Position numbers and translations under genes: made by a program | Part shown: positions 27,997 to 35,618 of the stretch, piece after piece | Layout: each line of letters begins with the position of its first letter | Numbering within the stretch: position 1 is the first letter of the stretch | Assembly (NCBI GenBank): GCA_020845495.1 | Contig: JADLFM010000223.1 | Coordinates: forward strand, 11,666-75,665 | Reading direction: 5' to 3' | Origin: Chloroflexota bacterium | Lineage (GTDB): Bacteria > Chloroflexota > UBA6077 > JACCZL01 | DNA: 64,000 nt | Notes under the pieces: model-generated | What the model saw: the letters and a program-made list of their open reading frames with translations, nothing else | Database searches by the model: none | Told to the model about the DNA's origin: nothing

Positions 27997-28274
27997 ACGC
28001 TCAGGATACCGGGTCGACGGACCAGTTCGCCTACTCATCGATCGCCCGGGCAGCGGGCAATTCGGGCATCAGGCAGGTCGGTCATCAGGCAGTTCGAGCA
28101 GCCAGGACTCACCGCAGAGGACTAACCGTCACTGACGGCGACAGTGATGGGCGGTGGCGACAGCGGGCTGTGACGCTGAGCGACGGCACCGAGTGACGAC
28201 CCTGGGAAACGGCAGCCAGTGATGTCGAACGACGGCGGGCCGAATCCCCGAACGCCGGGCGTCTGGAATAGGTA

Positions 28275-28293
28275 TATCGCGTTGCGATACAAT
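28275..28293 (+). promoter_or_regulatory. Promoter -10 with overlapping dyad, for the marR-clc operon
   Basis: TACAAT at 28288-28293 is a good -10 box. A dyad TATCGC-GTT-GCGATA (28275-28289) overlaps it and is a plausible autoregulatory MarR operator. The expected start of transcription, about 7 bases on, coincides with an in-frame GTG at 28300. No good -35 is visible. Confidence 0.5.
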
Positions 28294-28299
28294 CCAGTC

Positions 28300-28791
28300 G
28301 TGGCAGCAGAGCGGGAGGCGCTGACTGAGCCCGAGTATCGGGCACTCGCACAGTTTCGCTTCCAGCTTCGCCAGTTCCTCCACTTTAGCGAGCAGGCCGC
28401 TCGCGCCGCTGGCCTCGAGCCCCACCAGCATCAGTTTCTGCTGGCCTTGAAGGGCCTCGGCACGGACGGCGCGGCGTCCATCGGCGACCTGGCCCGCTGG
28501 CTCCAGGTTCGGCATCACAGCGCCGTAGAGCTGGCCGACCGTGTGGAAGGGCGAGGACTGGTCGAGCGCACACCCGATCGGGCAGATCGTCGGCGCGTGC
28601 TGGTACGGCTGACACCGGCGGGCCAGGAGGTGCTTCATCGGCTGTCGATCGAGCACCAGCGTGAGCTTCGGTCGGCGGCGCCGGCTCTGCTCGCGAGCCT
28701 TGGCCTGCTGCTCGCAGAACACGCGATCCCAGCGCCGGCCCCGGACGATCGACGGGCGCCGGCGGCAGTGTCACACGAGGAGGCACTATGA
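28300..28791 (+). CDS. MarR-family transcriptional regulator
   Basis: The protein has the MarR winged-helix layout: a first helix 'EYRALAQFRFQLRQFLHFSEQAARAAGL', 'QHQFLLALKGLG', the recognition region 'IGDLARWLQVRHHSAVELADRVEGRGLVER' and the wing 'TPDRADRRRVLVRLTPAGQEVL'. MarR dimers bind palindromes near their own promoter and release on ligand binding. I set the start at GTG 28300 (163 residues) because a -10 box and dyad lie inside the longer frame (GTG 28219/ATG 28222, 190 residues), which would make the mRNA leaderless. Its stop overlaps the start of the ClC gene (ATGA), so it probably controls that transporter. Confidence 0.82.
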   Translation: MAAEREALTEPEYRALAQFRFQLRQFLHFSEQAARAAGLEPHQHQFLLALKGLGTDGAASIGDLARWLQVRHHSAVELADRVEGRGLVERTPDRADRRRVLVRLTPAGQEVLHRLSIEHQRELRSAAPALLASLGLLLAEHAIPAPAPDDRRAPAAVSHEEAL

Positions 28792-30725
28792 CGAACGAGC
28801 CGATAGCCAAGGGGGCAGCGGCCCCGTTTTCCGCTGCCCCGAGCCGCGAGGTGGAGCGCGCCGGCGTCGCCGCGCCCGTAGAGCCCGTGCATGGGCTCGG
28901 AGATTTCGTGGCGAGCCCCCGCCTTATCCCGCTTGCCCTCCTCGCCACCGCTATCGGCGTCGTGAGTGCGTTCATTGCCCTGGCTCTCCTCCGGCTGATT
29001 GGCCTGTTCACCAACCTCTTCTTCTTCCAGCGTTGGGATACCACCCTGGTGTCGCCGGCAGGCAATGCCCTCGGCATCTTTGAGGTCGTGGTCCCCGTCG
29101 CCGGGTCGATCGCCATTGGCTTGATGGCGCGCTACGGCTCGGAGAAGATTCGCGGCCACGGTATCCCCGAGGCAATCGAGGCTATTCTGATCAACGGCAG
29201 CCGGGTTCAGCCGAAGGTTGCGGTGCTCAAGCCGCTCTCGTCCGCCATTTCGATCGGCTCGGGCGGCCCGTTCGGCGCGGAAGGCCCGATCATCATGACG
29301 GGCGGCGCGGTCGGCTCGACGATCGCCCAGTTCCTGCACATGTCCGGCGCCGAGCGGAAGACGCTGCTCGTGGCCGGTGCGGCCGGCGGTATGTCGGCCA
29401 CGTTCGGCACGCCGGTCGCGGCAGTGCTGCTGGCCGTCGAGTTGCTGCTGTTCGAGTGGCGGCCGCGCAGCCTGATCCCGGTAGCCCTGGCCAGCGCCGC
29501 GGCGGCAGCGGTCAAACCGGCCCTGCTCGGACCGGGGCCGCTGTTCCCCACTCCGTTCCACAATCCCGACCTGGGGATGGAAGCGCTCCTGGCCTGCGTG
29601 CTGGTGGGCATCCTGGCGGGCGGTCTGTCGACGCTGCTGACCCAGGCGGTCTACGCGGCCGAGGACGCCTTCGGCCGCTTGCCGATCCATTGGATGTGGT
29701 GGCCGGCCATCGGCGGCCTGGTCGTCGGGATCGGCGGCCTCGCCTTCCCCGAAGCGCTGGGCGTCGGCTATGACGTGCTGGGCTCGATGCTGCAAGGGGA
29801 TGTGTCGAGCCAGACGATCCTGGGCATCCTGCTCGTCAAGTCCACCATCTGGGCCGTCGCACTCGGCTCGGGGACGTCGGGCGGGGTGCTCGCGCCGCTG
29901 CTGATGATGGGCGGGGCGCTCGGCGGCCTTGAAGCGCTGGTGCTCCCGGCTGAGGGGGTCGGCTTCTGGCCGCTCATCAGCATGGGCGCGATCCTGGGCG
30001 GCACCATGCGCTCCCCGTTCACGGGCATCGTCTTCGCGCTCGAGCTGACCCACGATGTCAACAGCCTGCTGCCGTTGCTGATCGCGGTCCCGACCGCGTA
30101 TCTGTGCACCGTCTTGACCATGAAGCGGTCGATACTGACCGAGAAGATCAGCCGGCGTGGCCTGCACCTGAGCCGCGAGTACGCCGTGGACCCACTCGAA
30201 ACAACGTTCGTGCGCGACGTAATGAACACGAATCTCGTGGTGCTGCCGGCGAGTGTCACGGTTGCCAGCCTGTCACCCTCGCTCGGGGACCGCCCGCACG
30301 CCCGTCGCCAGGGGTTGTACCCGGTGCTCGAAGCCGACGATTCGCTGGCTGGCGTCGTGACCGCCCAGCAACTCGATCGGGCGGTACGGGCGGCCGGCGG
30401 TGCCGGCGGTGCCGGTGGCAGCGGGGGTAGCGGTGCGGGCATCGGCATGACGGTGGCCGAGATCGTGCGGCCTGATCCGGTGGTCGCGCACCCGGACGAG
30501 ACGCTGCGGGCGATCGTGTACCGGATGGCTGAGACGGAGTTGACGCGCTTCCCGGTCGTCGAGCGCAACGATCCGAACCAACTGGTCGGCATGATCTCGA
30601 TCCAAGATCTGCTGCACGCGCGTGCCAGGAGTCTTCAGGAGGAGACTCAACGTGAGCGGGTGCTGCGGTTGCGGCGGCTCTGGCCGCGCCGTGAGGAGGC
30701 GCCCTTGAGCGCGGGCATGGCCTGA
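28788..30725 (+). CDS. ClC-family chloride channel/antiporter with C-terminal CBS domains
   Basis: This 645-residue membrane protein has the ClC signature 'GSGGPFGAEGPIIMTGGAVGS' (the Glu of 'AEGP' is the gating glutamate), an upstream 'GHGIPEAIEAILINGSRVQPKVAVLKPLSSA', and 'GSGTSGGVLAPLLMMGGALGG'. It would move chloride, possibly in exchange for protons, or another anion. Two CBS modules follow from about residue 470; the first ('VRDVMNTNLVVLPAS') and second ('VAEIVRPDPVVAHPDETLRAI') are separated by a Gly-rich linker of about 18 residues. CBS pairs usually sense adenosine nucleotides. The ATG overlaps the marR stop. The Gly run looks slippage-prone. Confidence 0.9.
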   Translation: MTNEPIAKGAAAPFSAAPSREVERAGVAAPVEPVHGLGDFVASPRLIPLALLATAIGVVSAFIALALLRLIGLFTNLFFFQRWDTTLVSPAGNALGIFEVVVPVAGSIAIGLMARYGSEKIRGHGIPEAIEAILINGSRVQPKVAVLKPLSSAISIGSGGPFGAEGPIIMTGGAVGSTIAQFLHMSGAERKTLLVAGAAGGMSATFGTPVAAVLLAVELLLFEWRPRSLIPVALASAAAAAVKPALLGPGPLFPTPFHNPDLGMEALLACVLVGILAGGLSTLLTQAVYAAEDAFGRLPIHWMWWPAIGGLVVGIGGLAFPEALGVGYDVLGSMLQGDVSSQTILGILLVKSTIWAVALGSGTSGGVLAPLLMMGGALGGLEALVLPAEGVGFWPLISMGAILGGTMRSPFTGIVFALELTHDVNSLLPLLIAVPTAYLCTVLTMKRSILTEKISRRGLHLSREYAVDPLETTFVRDVMNTNLVVLPASVTVASLSPSLGDRPHARRQGLYPVLEADDSLAGVVTAQQLDRAVRAAGGAGGAGGSGGSGAGIGMTVAEIVRPDPVVAHPDETLRAIVYRMAETELTRFPVVERNDPNQLVGMISIQDLLHARARSLQEETQRERVLRLRRLWPRREEAPLSAGMA

Positions 30726-30756
30726 TGCTGGTGACGTGATGCTGGTGACGTGATGC
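30723..30756 (+). repeat. 14-bp tandem repeat at the clc stop codon
   Basis: TGATGCTGGTGACG occurs at 30723-30736 and 30737-30750, with a third partial copy (TGATGC). The first TGA is the stop codon of the ClC gene. It looks like a short local duplication without a known role. Confidence 0.7.
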
Positions 30757-30785
30757 GGGCACTGGGAACCACAGGCAGTATGGGA

Positions 30786-30829
30786 GCGGTTCGGCCGGCC
30801 TGGAGGTCTTCCAGGGCCGGCCGAACCGC
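30786..30829. terminator. Bidirectional GC-rich hairpin terminator
   Basis: A 15-bp perfect stem pairs 30786-30800 with 30815-30829. It is extended inside by TGGA/TCCA with a one-base bulge. It lies between the converging ClC and HpcH/HpaI genes, and has no T-run. Confidence 0.75.
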
Positions 30830-30963
30830 CGGTCAGTTCAGGGCGAGGTCAGACTGGCGCGAGCGCCGGTCCCGCCCTGACTGCACGGGTCGATGCTGGC
30901 GGAGTGGTGGGCGATCCAGGCCGAGCATGGCTCCTCGCAACGCCCCATCAGCCAGGCGCCGCC

Positions 30964-31926
30964 TTACGCGGGCATCGTCCGTTTCGAGTGCGCCCGCCCG
31001 GCCCTGGCATTCTCCTCGCTGTGCCCTGAGAAGACCCGCACGCCCTCGTCGATCTTCTGGCGCACGGCCTCCGGGCTGGCCGCGCCTTCCAGAAAGTTGA
31101 CGCCGTACTTTCGGCAGGCAGCGAAGACCTTGTTGCGCGCCTCCATCATCTCTGGTGGGTAGGGGAAGCGTGGCATCGTCTTGTAGCCGAGCGAGAAGCT
31201 CAGGTCGCCGGGGCCAAGCTCGGCAAAACCCAGGCCGGGCACGGCCAGGATCTCCTCGCAGCGGGCGATTCCCTCAGGGCTCTCCAACTTGATGCCGAGC
31301 AAGAGCTCACCGTCCGGATTGAGCGGCCAGGGATCAGCCTTCTGGAGATAATCCGCCACTGGGACGTCCCAAATTGGCATGGCGGTCGCCTCAGAGCCTC
31401 GACCCCGGGTTCCCAGTCCCACGTACGGCCGGCCATCGGGGGCGGCCCCCGGCTCGCCTCGTGCCGCGCCTCGCATGCGGTCGAGTGGCGAGGCGAACGC
31501 TGGATCGGTGCCCTGGAGCCCCTGTGGGTAGCGGCATGACTCGACGAAGGCGCGGGCGGCACCCGCTGTCTCTACCTGACAGAGCAGGATACCGTGGACG
31601 CCGCGCCCAAGGATCTGGCGGAACTGCCAGGCGTTGTAGCGGACGTACGCTTCGTCGATGCCGTTCACGGGTGCCTCGACGATGATGGCAGGCGTCCGAT
31701 GCCCGGACCTGGTCGGACCGGCCTCGACGAGGCCGGCCATGTACTCGCCCAGGCCGGTCATGTCGAACGCACCGTGCTCCATGCCGACGTTGATGTAGTC
31801 GGCCCAGGTATGGGCGTCCTTGCGGCCCTGCTCGCGGTTCAGGACGTGCCCGCTGTGCGCCCCCATGTAGTAGACGGGCTGATCCTGGGCGAGTAGCTCG
31901 ATCGCCCGATTGATGCGGGTTGCCAT
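30964..31926 (-). CDS. HpcH/HpaI aldolase family protein
   Basis: This 320-residue protein matches the class II, metal-dependent HpcH/HpaI aldolase/citrate lyase fold. It has 'GILLCQVETAGAARAFVESCRYPQG' with the metal-binding Glu, and 'LAVPGLGFAELGPGDLSFSLG' with the metal-binding Asp in the usual 'GPxDLS' motif. These enzymes cleave 2-keto-3-deoxy sugar acids or hydroxy-ketoacids to pyruvate and an aldehyde. The N-terminal 60 residues ('YYMGAHSGHVLNREQGRKDAHTWADYINVGMEHGAFD') are unusual compared with the 250-residue core. The ATG at 31926 begins the family-like sequence. It stands alone between a terminator and the clpS pair. Confidence 0.8.
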   Translation of the reverse strand: MATRINRAIELLAQDQPVYYMGAHSGHVLNREQGRKDAHTWADYINVGMEHGAFDMTGLGEYMAGLVEAGPTRSGHRTPAIIVEAPVNGIDEAYVRYNAWQFRQILGRGVHGILLCQVETAGAARAFVESCRYPQGLQGTDPAFASPLDRMRGAARGEPGAAPDGRPYVGLGTRGRGSEATAMPIWDVPVADYLQKADPWPLNPDGELLLGIKLESPEGIARCEEILAVPGLGFAELGPGDLSFSLGYKTMPRFPYPPEMMEARNKVFAACRKYGVNFLEGAASPEAVRQKIDEGVRVFSGHSEENARAGRAHSKRTMPA

Positions 31927-32112
31927 ATCGCGCTCCCACTCGACTGGTATGCCTGACTGTGGTACCCGAGCGGACGGTGCCGCTTCCAGCCCCACGCCCG
32001 CCCTCACGGGACTCCCGGGAGTAACGGGTCTTCGAGGGCAGGCTGTCCGAGCCGGCCGAGTGACAACACTCCGGGTAGCTCTGTGGCCTTACGCCGACGT
32101 CAGCACCGTCTA

Positions 32113-32439
32113 TTAGTCCGGCTCGATGGTCACGCGCAGGCCGCGGGCGGCAAGCTGCTCTTGATACAGTTCGGCGCGCTCCCTGGGGACGCGGGCCACG
32201 ACTGAGGCGCCGGTCGTATGGATCTCCCAGGCGTGCTGGTGCGCCTTGGGGCGGGTCATGCCGGGGATCACCCGACAGAGCGCGATCTCTACGTCGTCGA
32301 ACGTGTGGCAGTTACAGTCGAGCACGACGACCTTGTACGGCCGAAGCGCCTTCGGCGCGACGCCCCGGACCTCGTCGAGGTCTGGCCTGGTGATGGTCGG
32401 CGCTGGTCCAGGTTGCCCGGCGCAGGTCGCGTCCGTCAC
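32113..32439 (-). CDS. clpS: ClpS-like adaptor of the Clp protease
   Basis: The last 80 residues follow the ClpS pattern closely: 'PYKVVVLDCNCHTFDDVEIALCRVIPGMT', 'KAHQHAWEIHTTGASVVARVPRERAELYQEQLAARGLRVTIEPD'. ClpS binds ClpA/ClpC and delivers N-degron substrates. In canonical ClpS the start of the binding site reads 'NDD..T'; here 'DCNCHT' replaces it, so substrate choice may differ. The product is 108 residues from the GTG at 32439, which has GAGG 11 bases upstream. It starts 7 bases after the small upstream gene ends, so they form a two-gene unit. The frame is open further up, but that overlaps the upstream gene. Confidence 0.8.
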   Translation of the reverse strand: MTDATCAGQPGPAPTITRPDLDEVRGVAPKALRPYKVVVLDCNCHTFDDVEIALCRVIPGMTRPKAHQHAWEIHTTGASVVARVPRERAELYQEQLAARGLRVTIEPD

Positions 32440-32446
32440 GGCTCGG

Positions 32447-32668
32447 TCATCCTCGCCTGGCCAGGTCACGCACGACGCGTACCTGACGTCCAGGTAGGGT
32501 GACGACGACCGTACGTGCCGTCTGGTCGTACTGCACCGCCATCCCGTCGTCACTGTTGATCGTGACGGCCGCTCGAGGCGTCATCGCCGACAGATCCAGG
32601 ACATCGGCGTCCGCAGAGGACGTTCTCGTGACGGGGACACCGCCGTCAGGTACGTTCAGCGCTTCCAT
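32447..32668 (-). CDS. Small hypothetical protein upstream of clpS
   Basis: This 73-residue protein (starting 'MEALNVPDGGVPVTRTSS' and ending 'VVTLPGRQVRVVRDLARRG') has no membrane helix or signal peptide. It has an AGGAAGG ribosome site 5 bases before its ATG. The last third looks like two short beta strands. I do not recognise it. It is only 7 bases upstream of the clpS start, so the two are probably co-expressed, and it could be a partner or regulator of the Clp adaptor. Confidence 0.5.
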   Translation of the reverse strand: MEALNVPDGGVPVTRTSSADADVLDLSAMTPRAAVTINSDDGMAVQYDQTARTVVVTLPGRQVRVVRDLARRG

Positions 32669-32896
32669 CGCACCTTCCTGGATTGTGAGAGACGCCGCGT
32701 CTCGTTCGTGGGCGGGACGAACCCGTGCGTGCCATCGAGCTCACGATAGGCTACCACGACGAACGCGCGGCCACACGCGGCAGTGGGTCAGTGGCGGATC
32801 ACACGCGGCGCTGTGACGTCGTCCAGGTCCAGCGTCACGATCGCTAGTGTTGCGCCGAGGCGCGTGGCGCGGATCGGGAAGGGCGGGGGCGCGCCA

Positions 32897-32920
32897 GGGT
32901 ATAATACCCAGGGGGGGAAT
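32897..32920 (+). promoter_or_regulatory. Promoter with palindromic -10 and CsoR-like operator
   Basis: A perfect palindrome GGGTATAATACCC (32897-32909) contains the -10 box TATAAT at 32900-32905. Overlapping it, 32904-32920 reads ATACCC, AGG, GGGGG, AAT. From memory this matches 13 of 17 positions of the Bacillus subtilis copZA CsoR operator (ATACCC-TAC-GGGGG-TAT). No -35 is evident. It lies just before the DUF302 gene. Confidence 0.5.
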
Positions 32921-32934
32921 GAAGGAGGGGATCG

Positions 32935-33348
32935 ATGGCTGCGACAGTTCCGCAACGAACGTATGGATTTGGGCGCGTACTCGAGGTCGGGTACGGCCAG
33001 GCGGTCGAGCAGACAGTGGCTGCCTTGAAGGATCAGGGCTTCGGCATCCTGACCACGATCGACGTTCAGAGGACGCTGAAAGAAAAGCTCGGCGCCGACA
33101 TGCGGCCGTACGTCATCCTGGGCGCCTGTAACCCGCCACTGGCCCATCGTGCCCTTCAGGCTGATCCTGGCGTTGGGTTGCTGCTGCCCTGCAACGTCAT
33201 CGTGTACGACAACGGCGATGGGACGAGTACGGTTGAGATGATGGACCCAAAAGCGGCGCTGGGAATCGTCGGCGACAATCCGGCCGTCGCTGAGGTGGCG
33301 CGCGAGGCCAGAGTGCGCCTGGAAAACGCGCTGAACGGGCTACAGTAG
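32935..33348 (+). CDS. DUF302 family protein
   Basis: This 137-residue soluble protein fits DUF302: 'TYGFGRVLEVGYGQAVEQTVAALKDQGFGILTTIDVQRTLKEKLG', then 'YVILGACNPPLAHRALQADPGVGLLLPCNVIVYD' and 'VEMMDPKAALGIVGD'. The family is small, of unknown reaction, and often found near sulfur, copper or thiol-stress genes. The conserved Cys residues in 'GACNPP' and 'LLPCNVIV' are visible. An AAGGAGGGG lies 7 bases before the ATG. The SHOCT-domain gene follows 75 bases later on the same strand, so both are probably driven from the promoter at 32900. Confidence 0.88.
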   Translation: MAATVPQRTYGFGRVLEVGYGQAVEQTVAALKDQGFGILTTIDVQRTLKEKLGADMRPYVILGACNPPLAHRALQADPGVGLLLPCNVIVYDNGDGTSTVEMMDPKAALGIVGDNPAVAEVAREARVRLENALNGLQ

Positions 33349-33423
33349 CCGCTCGATGGAACGCACTTCGTCGACCCTCGATGCCCTCCAACGGCCACGA
33401 AGGGTCGATGTGGGGACGCAACC

Positions 33424-33822
33424 TTGAAACGGGACAGTCGCGGACTGTGGATTGTGTTTGGAGTGCTGGTGGCAATTGCCGTGCTGGGGCCATTGCTCGG
33501 CGGCGGCATCGCGATGATGGGGCGGGGACCCGGCATGATGTGGGGATACGGCCTGGCACGCGGAGCCGGCTGGGGCGCCTGGATGGCGTTCGGCTGGCTG
33601 TTCATGGTGGCGTTCTGGGGCGCGGTGATCGTCGGCATCATCCTGCTCGCGCGGGCGTTCGCCGGCAGGAGCGGCCGAGCTGAGGACTCGGCCAGGAGCG
33701 GCCGGACAGAGGACTCGGCCATCGAAATTCTCCGTCGTCGATATGCGGCCGGCGAGATTTCGCGCGAGCAGTACGAGGCGATGCGCGCCGACCTCGAAGA
33801 CGCGAGCAAGACCCGCAGATAG
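33424..33822 (+). CDS. Membrane protein with C-terminal SHOCT domain
   Basis: This 132-residue protein has a first helix 'GLWIVFGVLVAIAVLGPLLGG' (about 7-28). A Met/Gly-rich loop 'GIAMMGRGPGMMWGYGLARG' and a second helix ('WMAFGWLFMVAFWGAVIVGIILLARAF') follow. The SHOCT module is 'AIEILRRRYAAGEISREQYEAMRADLE'. SHOCT is a short oligomerisation motif at the end of many small membrane proteins. The Met-rich loop between the helices could bind copper, which would agree with the CsoR-like site upstream, but that is inference. The start is a TTG at 33424 with GGGG 8 bases upstream. Confidence 0.78.
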   Translation: MKRDSRGLWIVFGVLVAIAVLGPLLGGGIAMMGRGPGMMWGYGLARGAGWGAWMAFGWLFMVAFWGAVIVGIILLARAFAGRSGRAEDSARSGRTEDSAIEILRRRYAAGEISREQYEAMRADLEDASKTRR

Positions 33823-33860
33823 CGATCCTCACAGGCGCAGTTTGCCGTGGTAGACAGGGG

Positions 33861-33881
33861 TGGCGCCCCGGGGTGGCGCCA
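33861..33881. terminator. Short hairpin, possible terminator
   Basis: TGGCGCC (33861-33867) and GGCGCCA (33875-33881) can pair, with 7 bases between. It lies 39 bases after the SHOCT gene and before the converging sialidase-like gene. No T-run is present. Confidence 0.45.
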
Positions 33882-33988
33882 TCAACGCCGCCTGCGCGAT
33901 CATGATCGCCCGTGGGCAGCCCGCACCTTCGCCCTCGCCAATTTCGCCTGAGGGTCGGGTGCCGAATCGAGTCGAGCCACAGCACTGG

Positions 33989-35110
33989 TCAGGGTAGAGA
34001 AAAACTGGAACCCATAATGTAGGTCACGCCATCATCGTCGTCCCCGTAGTACGCCGTGAATATTCGACCATCCGCCAATCGGGCGGCCGTCGGATATCCG
34101 AGGTTGCTACTTCGCATGCCATCTCGGACGATCAACTCATGGTCGGTGTCCCAAGACTCACCGTCATTGTCACTGAGGCAGGCACGTATGCCATAGGGTG
34201 GGCGACGGACCCCGTAGATGGTCAGCAATCTCCCATCTGAAAGGCGGAGCAAATGGGCCGGGTAGCCCCAGATGGTGGTTAGTGCTGGTGCTCCCCAAGT
34301 GTACCCACCATCCAGCGAGACGTGTTGATGGATCAGGCCGGTTGTCGAAGATCGCGAGTGAATGATCACCTTCCCACTGGGAAGAGCAAGGATCGTCGGT
34401 TCGCCCAGCGGTCGATCGTCTGACACGCGGGTGGGCGGGGATTCCCAGGTTCGTCCGTGGTCAGTGGAGCGGAGCACGTAGAGGATGCCACGCTCGTCGT
34501 GGCTGTCGAGCGCCAGTAGGATAGTGCCGTCTGCCAACTCCGTGGGCGGGCGCGGGCTGTACCCTCGCCGGTACGGTGCAGTGGCCGCCTTGACTGTCGA
34601 GTCCCAGGTTAAGCCGCCGTCGCCGCTCAACGAGATGAAGACGCCGCTGTCGCCGCGAGCCCATGGGTACGGTGACTCATCCCAGTCTGCCTCACTGACC
34701 GGGCGTTTGCCCCGCCAGCCGCGCTGCTCGATGAGATGAAGGTCGAGACCGTTGTTGGGCTGCTGCCAGAGCTTGTGGGCTGTTTCCAGTGGATACCAGG
34801 CAAATCGCCACTGGACCAACATGACCTGACCTGTGGACAGTTGCGCCACGCTGGGACATTCCACACCAGTCATATCGTAGCTCGGAACGACTCGCGGTGT
34901 GATCCAGGTTTGACCGCCATCACGTGAGCGTGCCATCAAGTTGATATAGCGCGGATCGCTCGGTGGGTGCATCCAGGGATGGCGCGGCAGGCTCTCATTG
35001 AACGCGACGAGCAGATCGCCGTTCGAGAGCTGTGCCACACATGGATGGGCGAGGTACGCCCCCGGATCGCGATAGATCGTCACATCGACGCGGTCGCGGA
35101 CGTGGATCAA
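33989..35110 (-). CDS. Sialidase-like Asp-box (BNR) protein
   Basis: This 373-residue six-bladed beta-propeller has at least five Asp-box repeats: 'SRDGGQTW', 'SGDGGLTW', 'STDHGRTW', 'SLDGGYTW' and 'SDNDGESW'. This is the sialidase/BNR fold (GH33-like exo-glycosidases). I cannot identify the full Arg triad, so the substrate is open. No signal peptide is visible, so it would act on imported glycans in the cytoplasm. The TTG start at 35110 follows GGAGGGG by about 4 bases. It is the last gene of the ABC/sialidase set and is paired with the second Asp-box protein at 35619. Confidence 0.82.
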   Translation of the reverse strand: MIHVRDRVDVTIYRDPGAYLAHPCVAQLSNGDLLVAFNESLPRHPWMHPPSDPRYINLMARSRDGGQTWITPRVVPSYDMTGVECPSVAQLSTGQVMLVQWRFAWYPLETAHKLWQQPNNGLDLHLIEQRGWRGKRPVSEADWDESPYPWARGDSGVFISLSGDGGLTWDSTVKAATAPYRRGYSPRPPTELADGTILLALDSHDERGILYVLRSTDHGRTWESPPTRVSDDRPLGEPTILALPSGKVIIHSRSSTTGLIHQHVSLDGGYTWGAPALTTIWGYPAHLLRLSDGRLLTIYGVRRPPYGIRACLSDNDGESWDTDHELIVRDGMRSSNLGYPTAARLADGRIFTAYYGDDDDGVTYIMGSSFSLP

Positions 35111-35164
35111 GGGAGCCCCTCCGTTTAGCGGCGTTTCCTTGCTGGGTGCCGAGGTGGGTGCGCG

Positions 35165-35611
35165 TCAGGCAAGTAGCGCCTGGTCGGGGGCGTACCGCCA
35201 AACATTTGTCTCGAACTTCTTGAAGCCGACGCGCTGGTAGAGCCTGATGGCCGCCTGTCGATGATTGCCAGAGTGCAGTTCGACACGCTCGGCTCCCCGC
35301 TCGGCGGAGAGTCGCAAACATTCCCGTACCAGGGCCTCACCGATACCCTGTCCGCGTGCTTGCACGTCTACGACCACATCCTCGACGAATCCGAAGGTGG
35401 ACCCCGGCGTCAGCAAGATCATCAGCGTGAGGGTTCCCACGATGGCGCCCCGTTCGTCTCGGGCGACGAGCAGAGTGTTGGTGGGCGTTTCGATGACGGC
35501 GGTAAGTTGCTCTACTGTGGGATGGCGCACGCCCGGACTCTGCTGCGGCAGCAACCGGGCGAACGCCTCCACTACCTCTGGGGTGATCGACTGAACGATC
35601 TCGATCGGCAT
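35165..35611 (-). CDS. GNAT family N-acetyltransferase
   Basis: This 148-residue protein has a GNAT core: 'LLVARDERGAIVGTLTLMI', 'GFVEDVVVDVQARGQGIGEALVRECLRLSAERGAERVELHSGNHRQAAIRLYQRVGFKKFE'. The R/Q-x-x-G-x-G/A acetyl-CoA site is 'RGQGIG'. It would acetylate an amine, possibly an amino sugar given the neighbours. The ATG at 35611 lies 7 bases after the stop of the upstream sialidase-like gene, so they are coupled. Length is typical of a single-domain GNAT. Confidence 0.85.
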   Translation of the reverse strand: MPIEIVQSITPEVVEAFARLLPQQSPGVRHPTVEQLTAVIETPTNTLLVARDERGAIVGTLTLMILLTPGSTFGFVEDVVVDVQARGQGIGEALVRECLRLSAERGAERVELHSGNHRQAAIRLYQRVGFKKFETNVWRYAPDQALLA

Positions 35612-35618
35612 CGCGGGG

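Noticed and set aside
28635..30167. A 510-residue minus-strand frame
   Set aside because: It is the antisense of the ClC gene; the sequence is low-complexity (Gln/Arg/Asp/His) and has no helices or motifs.
32788..33147. A 119-residue minus-strand protein
   Set aside because: Its N-terminal part is antisense to DUF302; the short tail 'GATLAIVTLDLDDVTAPRVIRH' looks protein-like, but there is no start or ribosome site for it alone.
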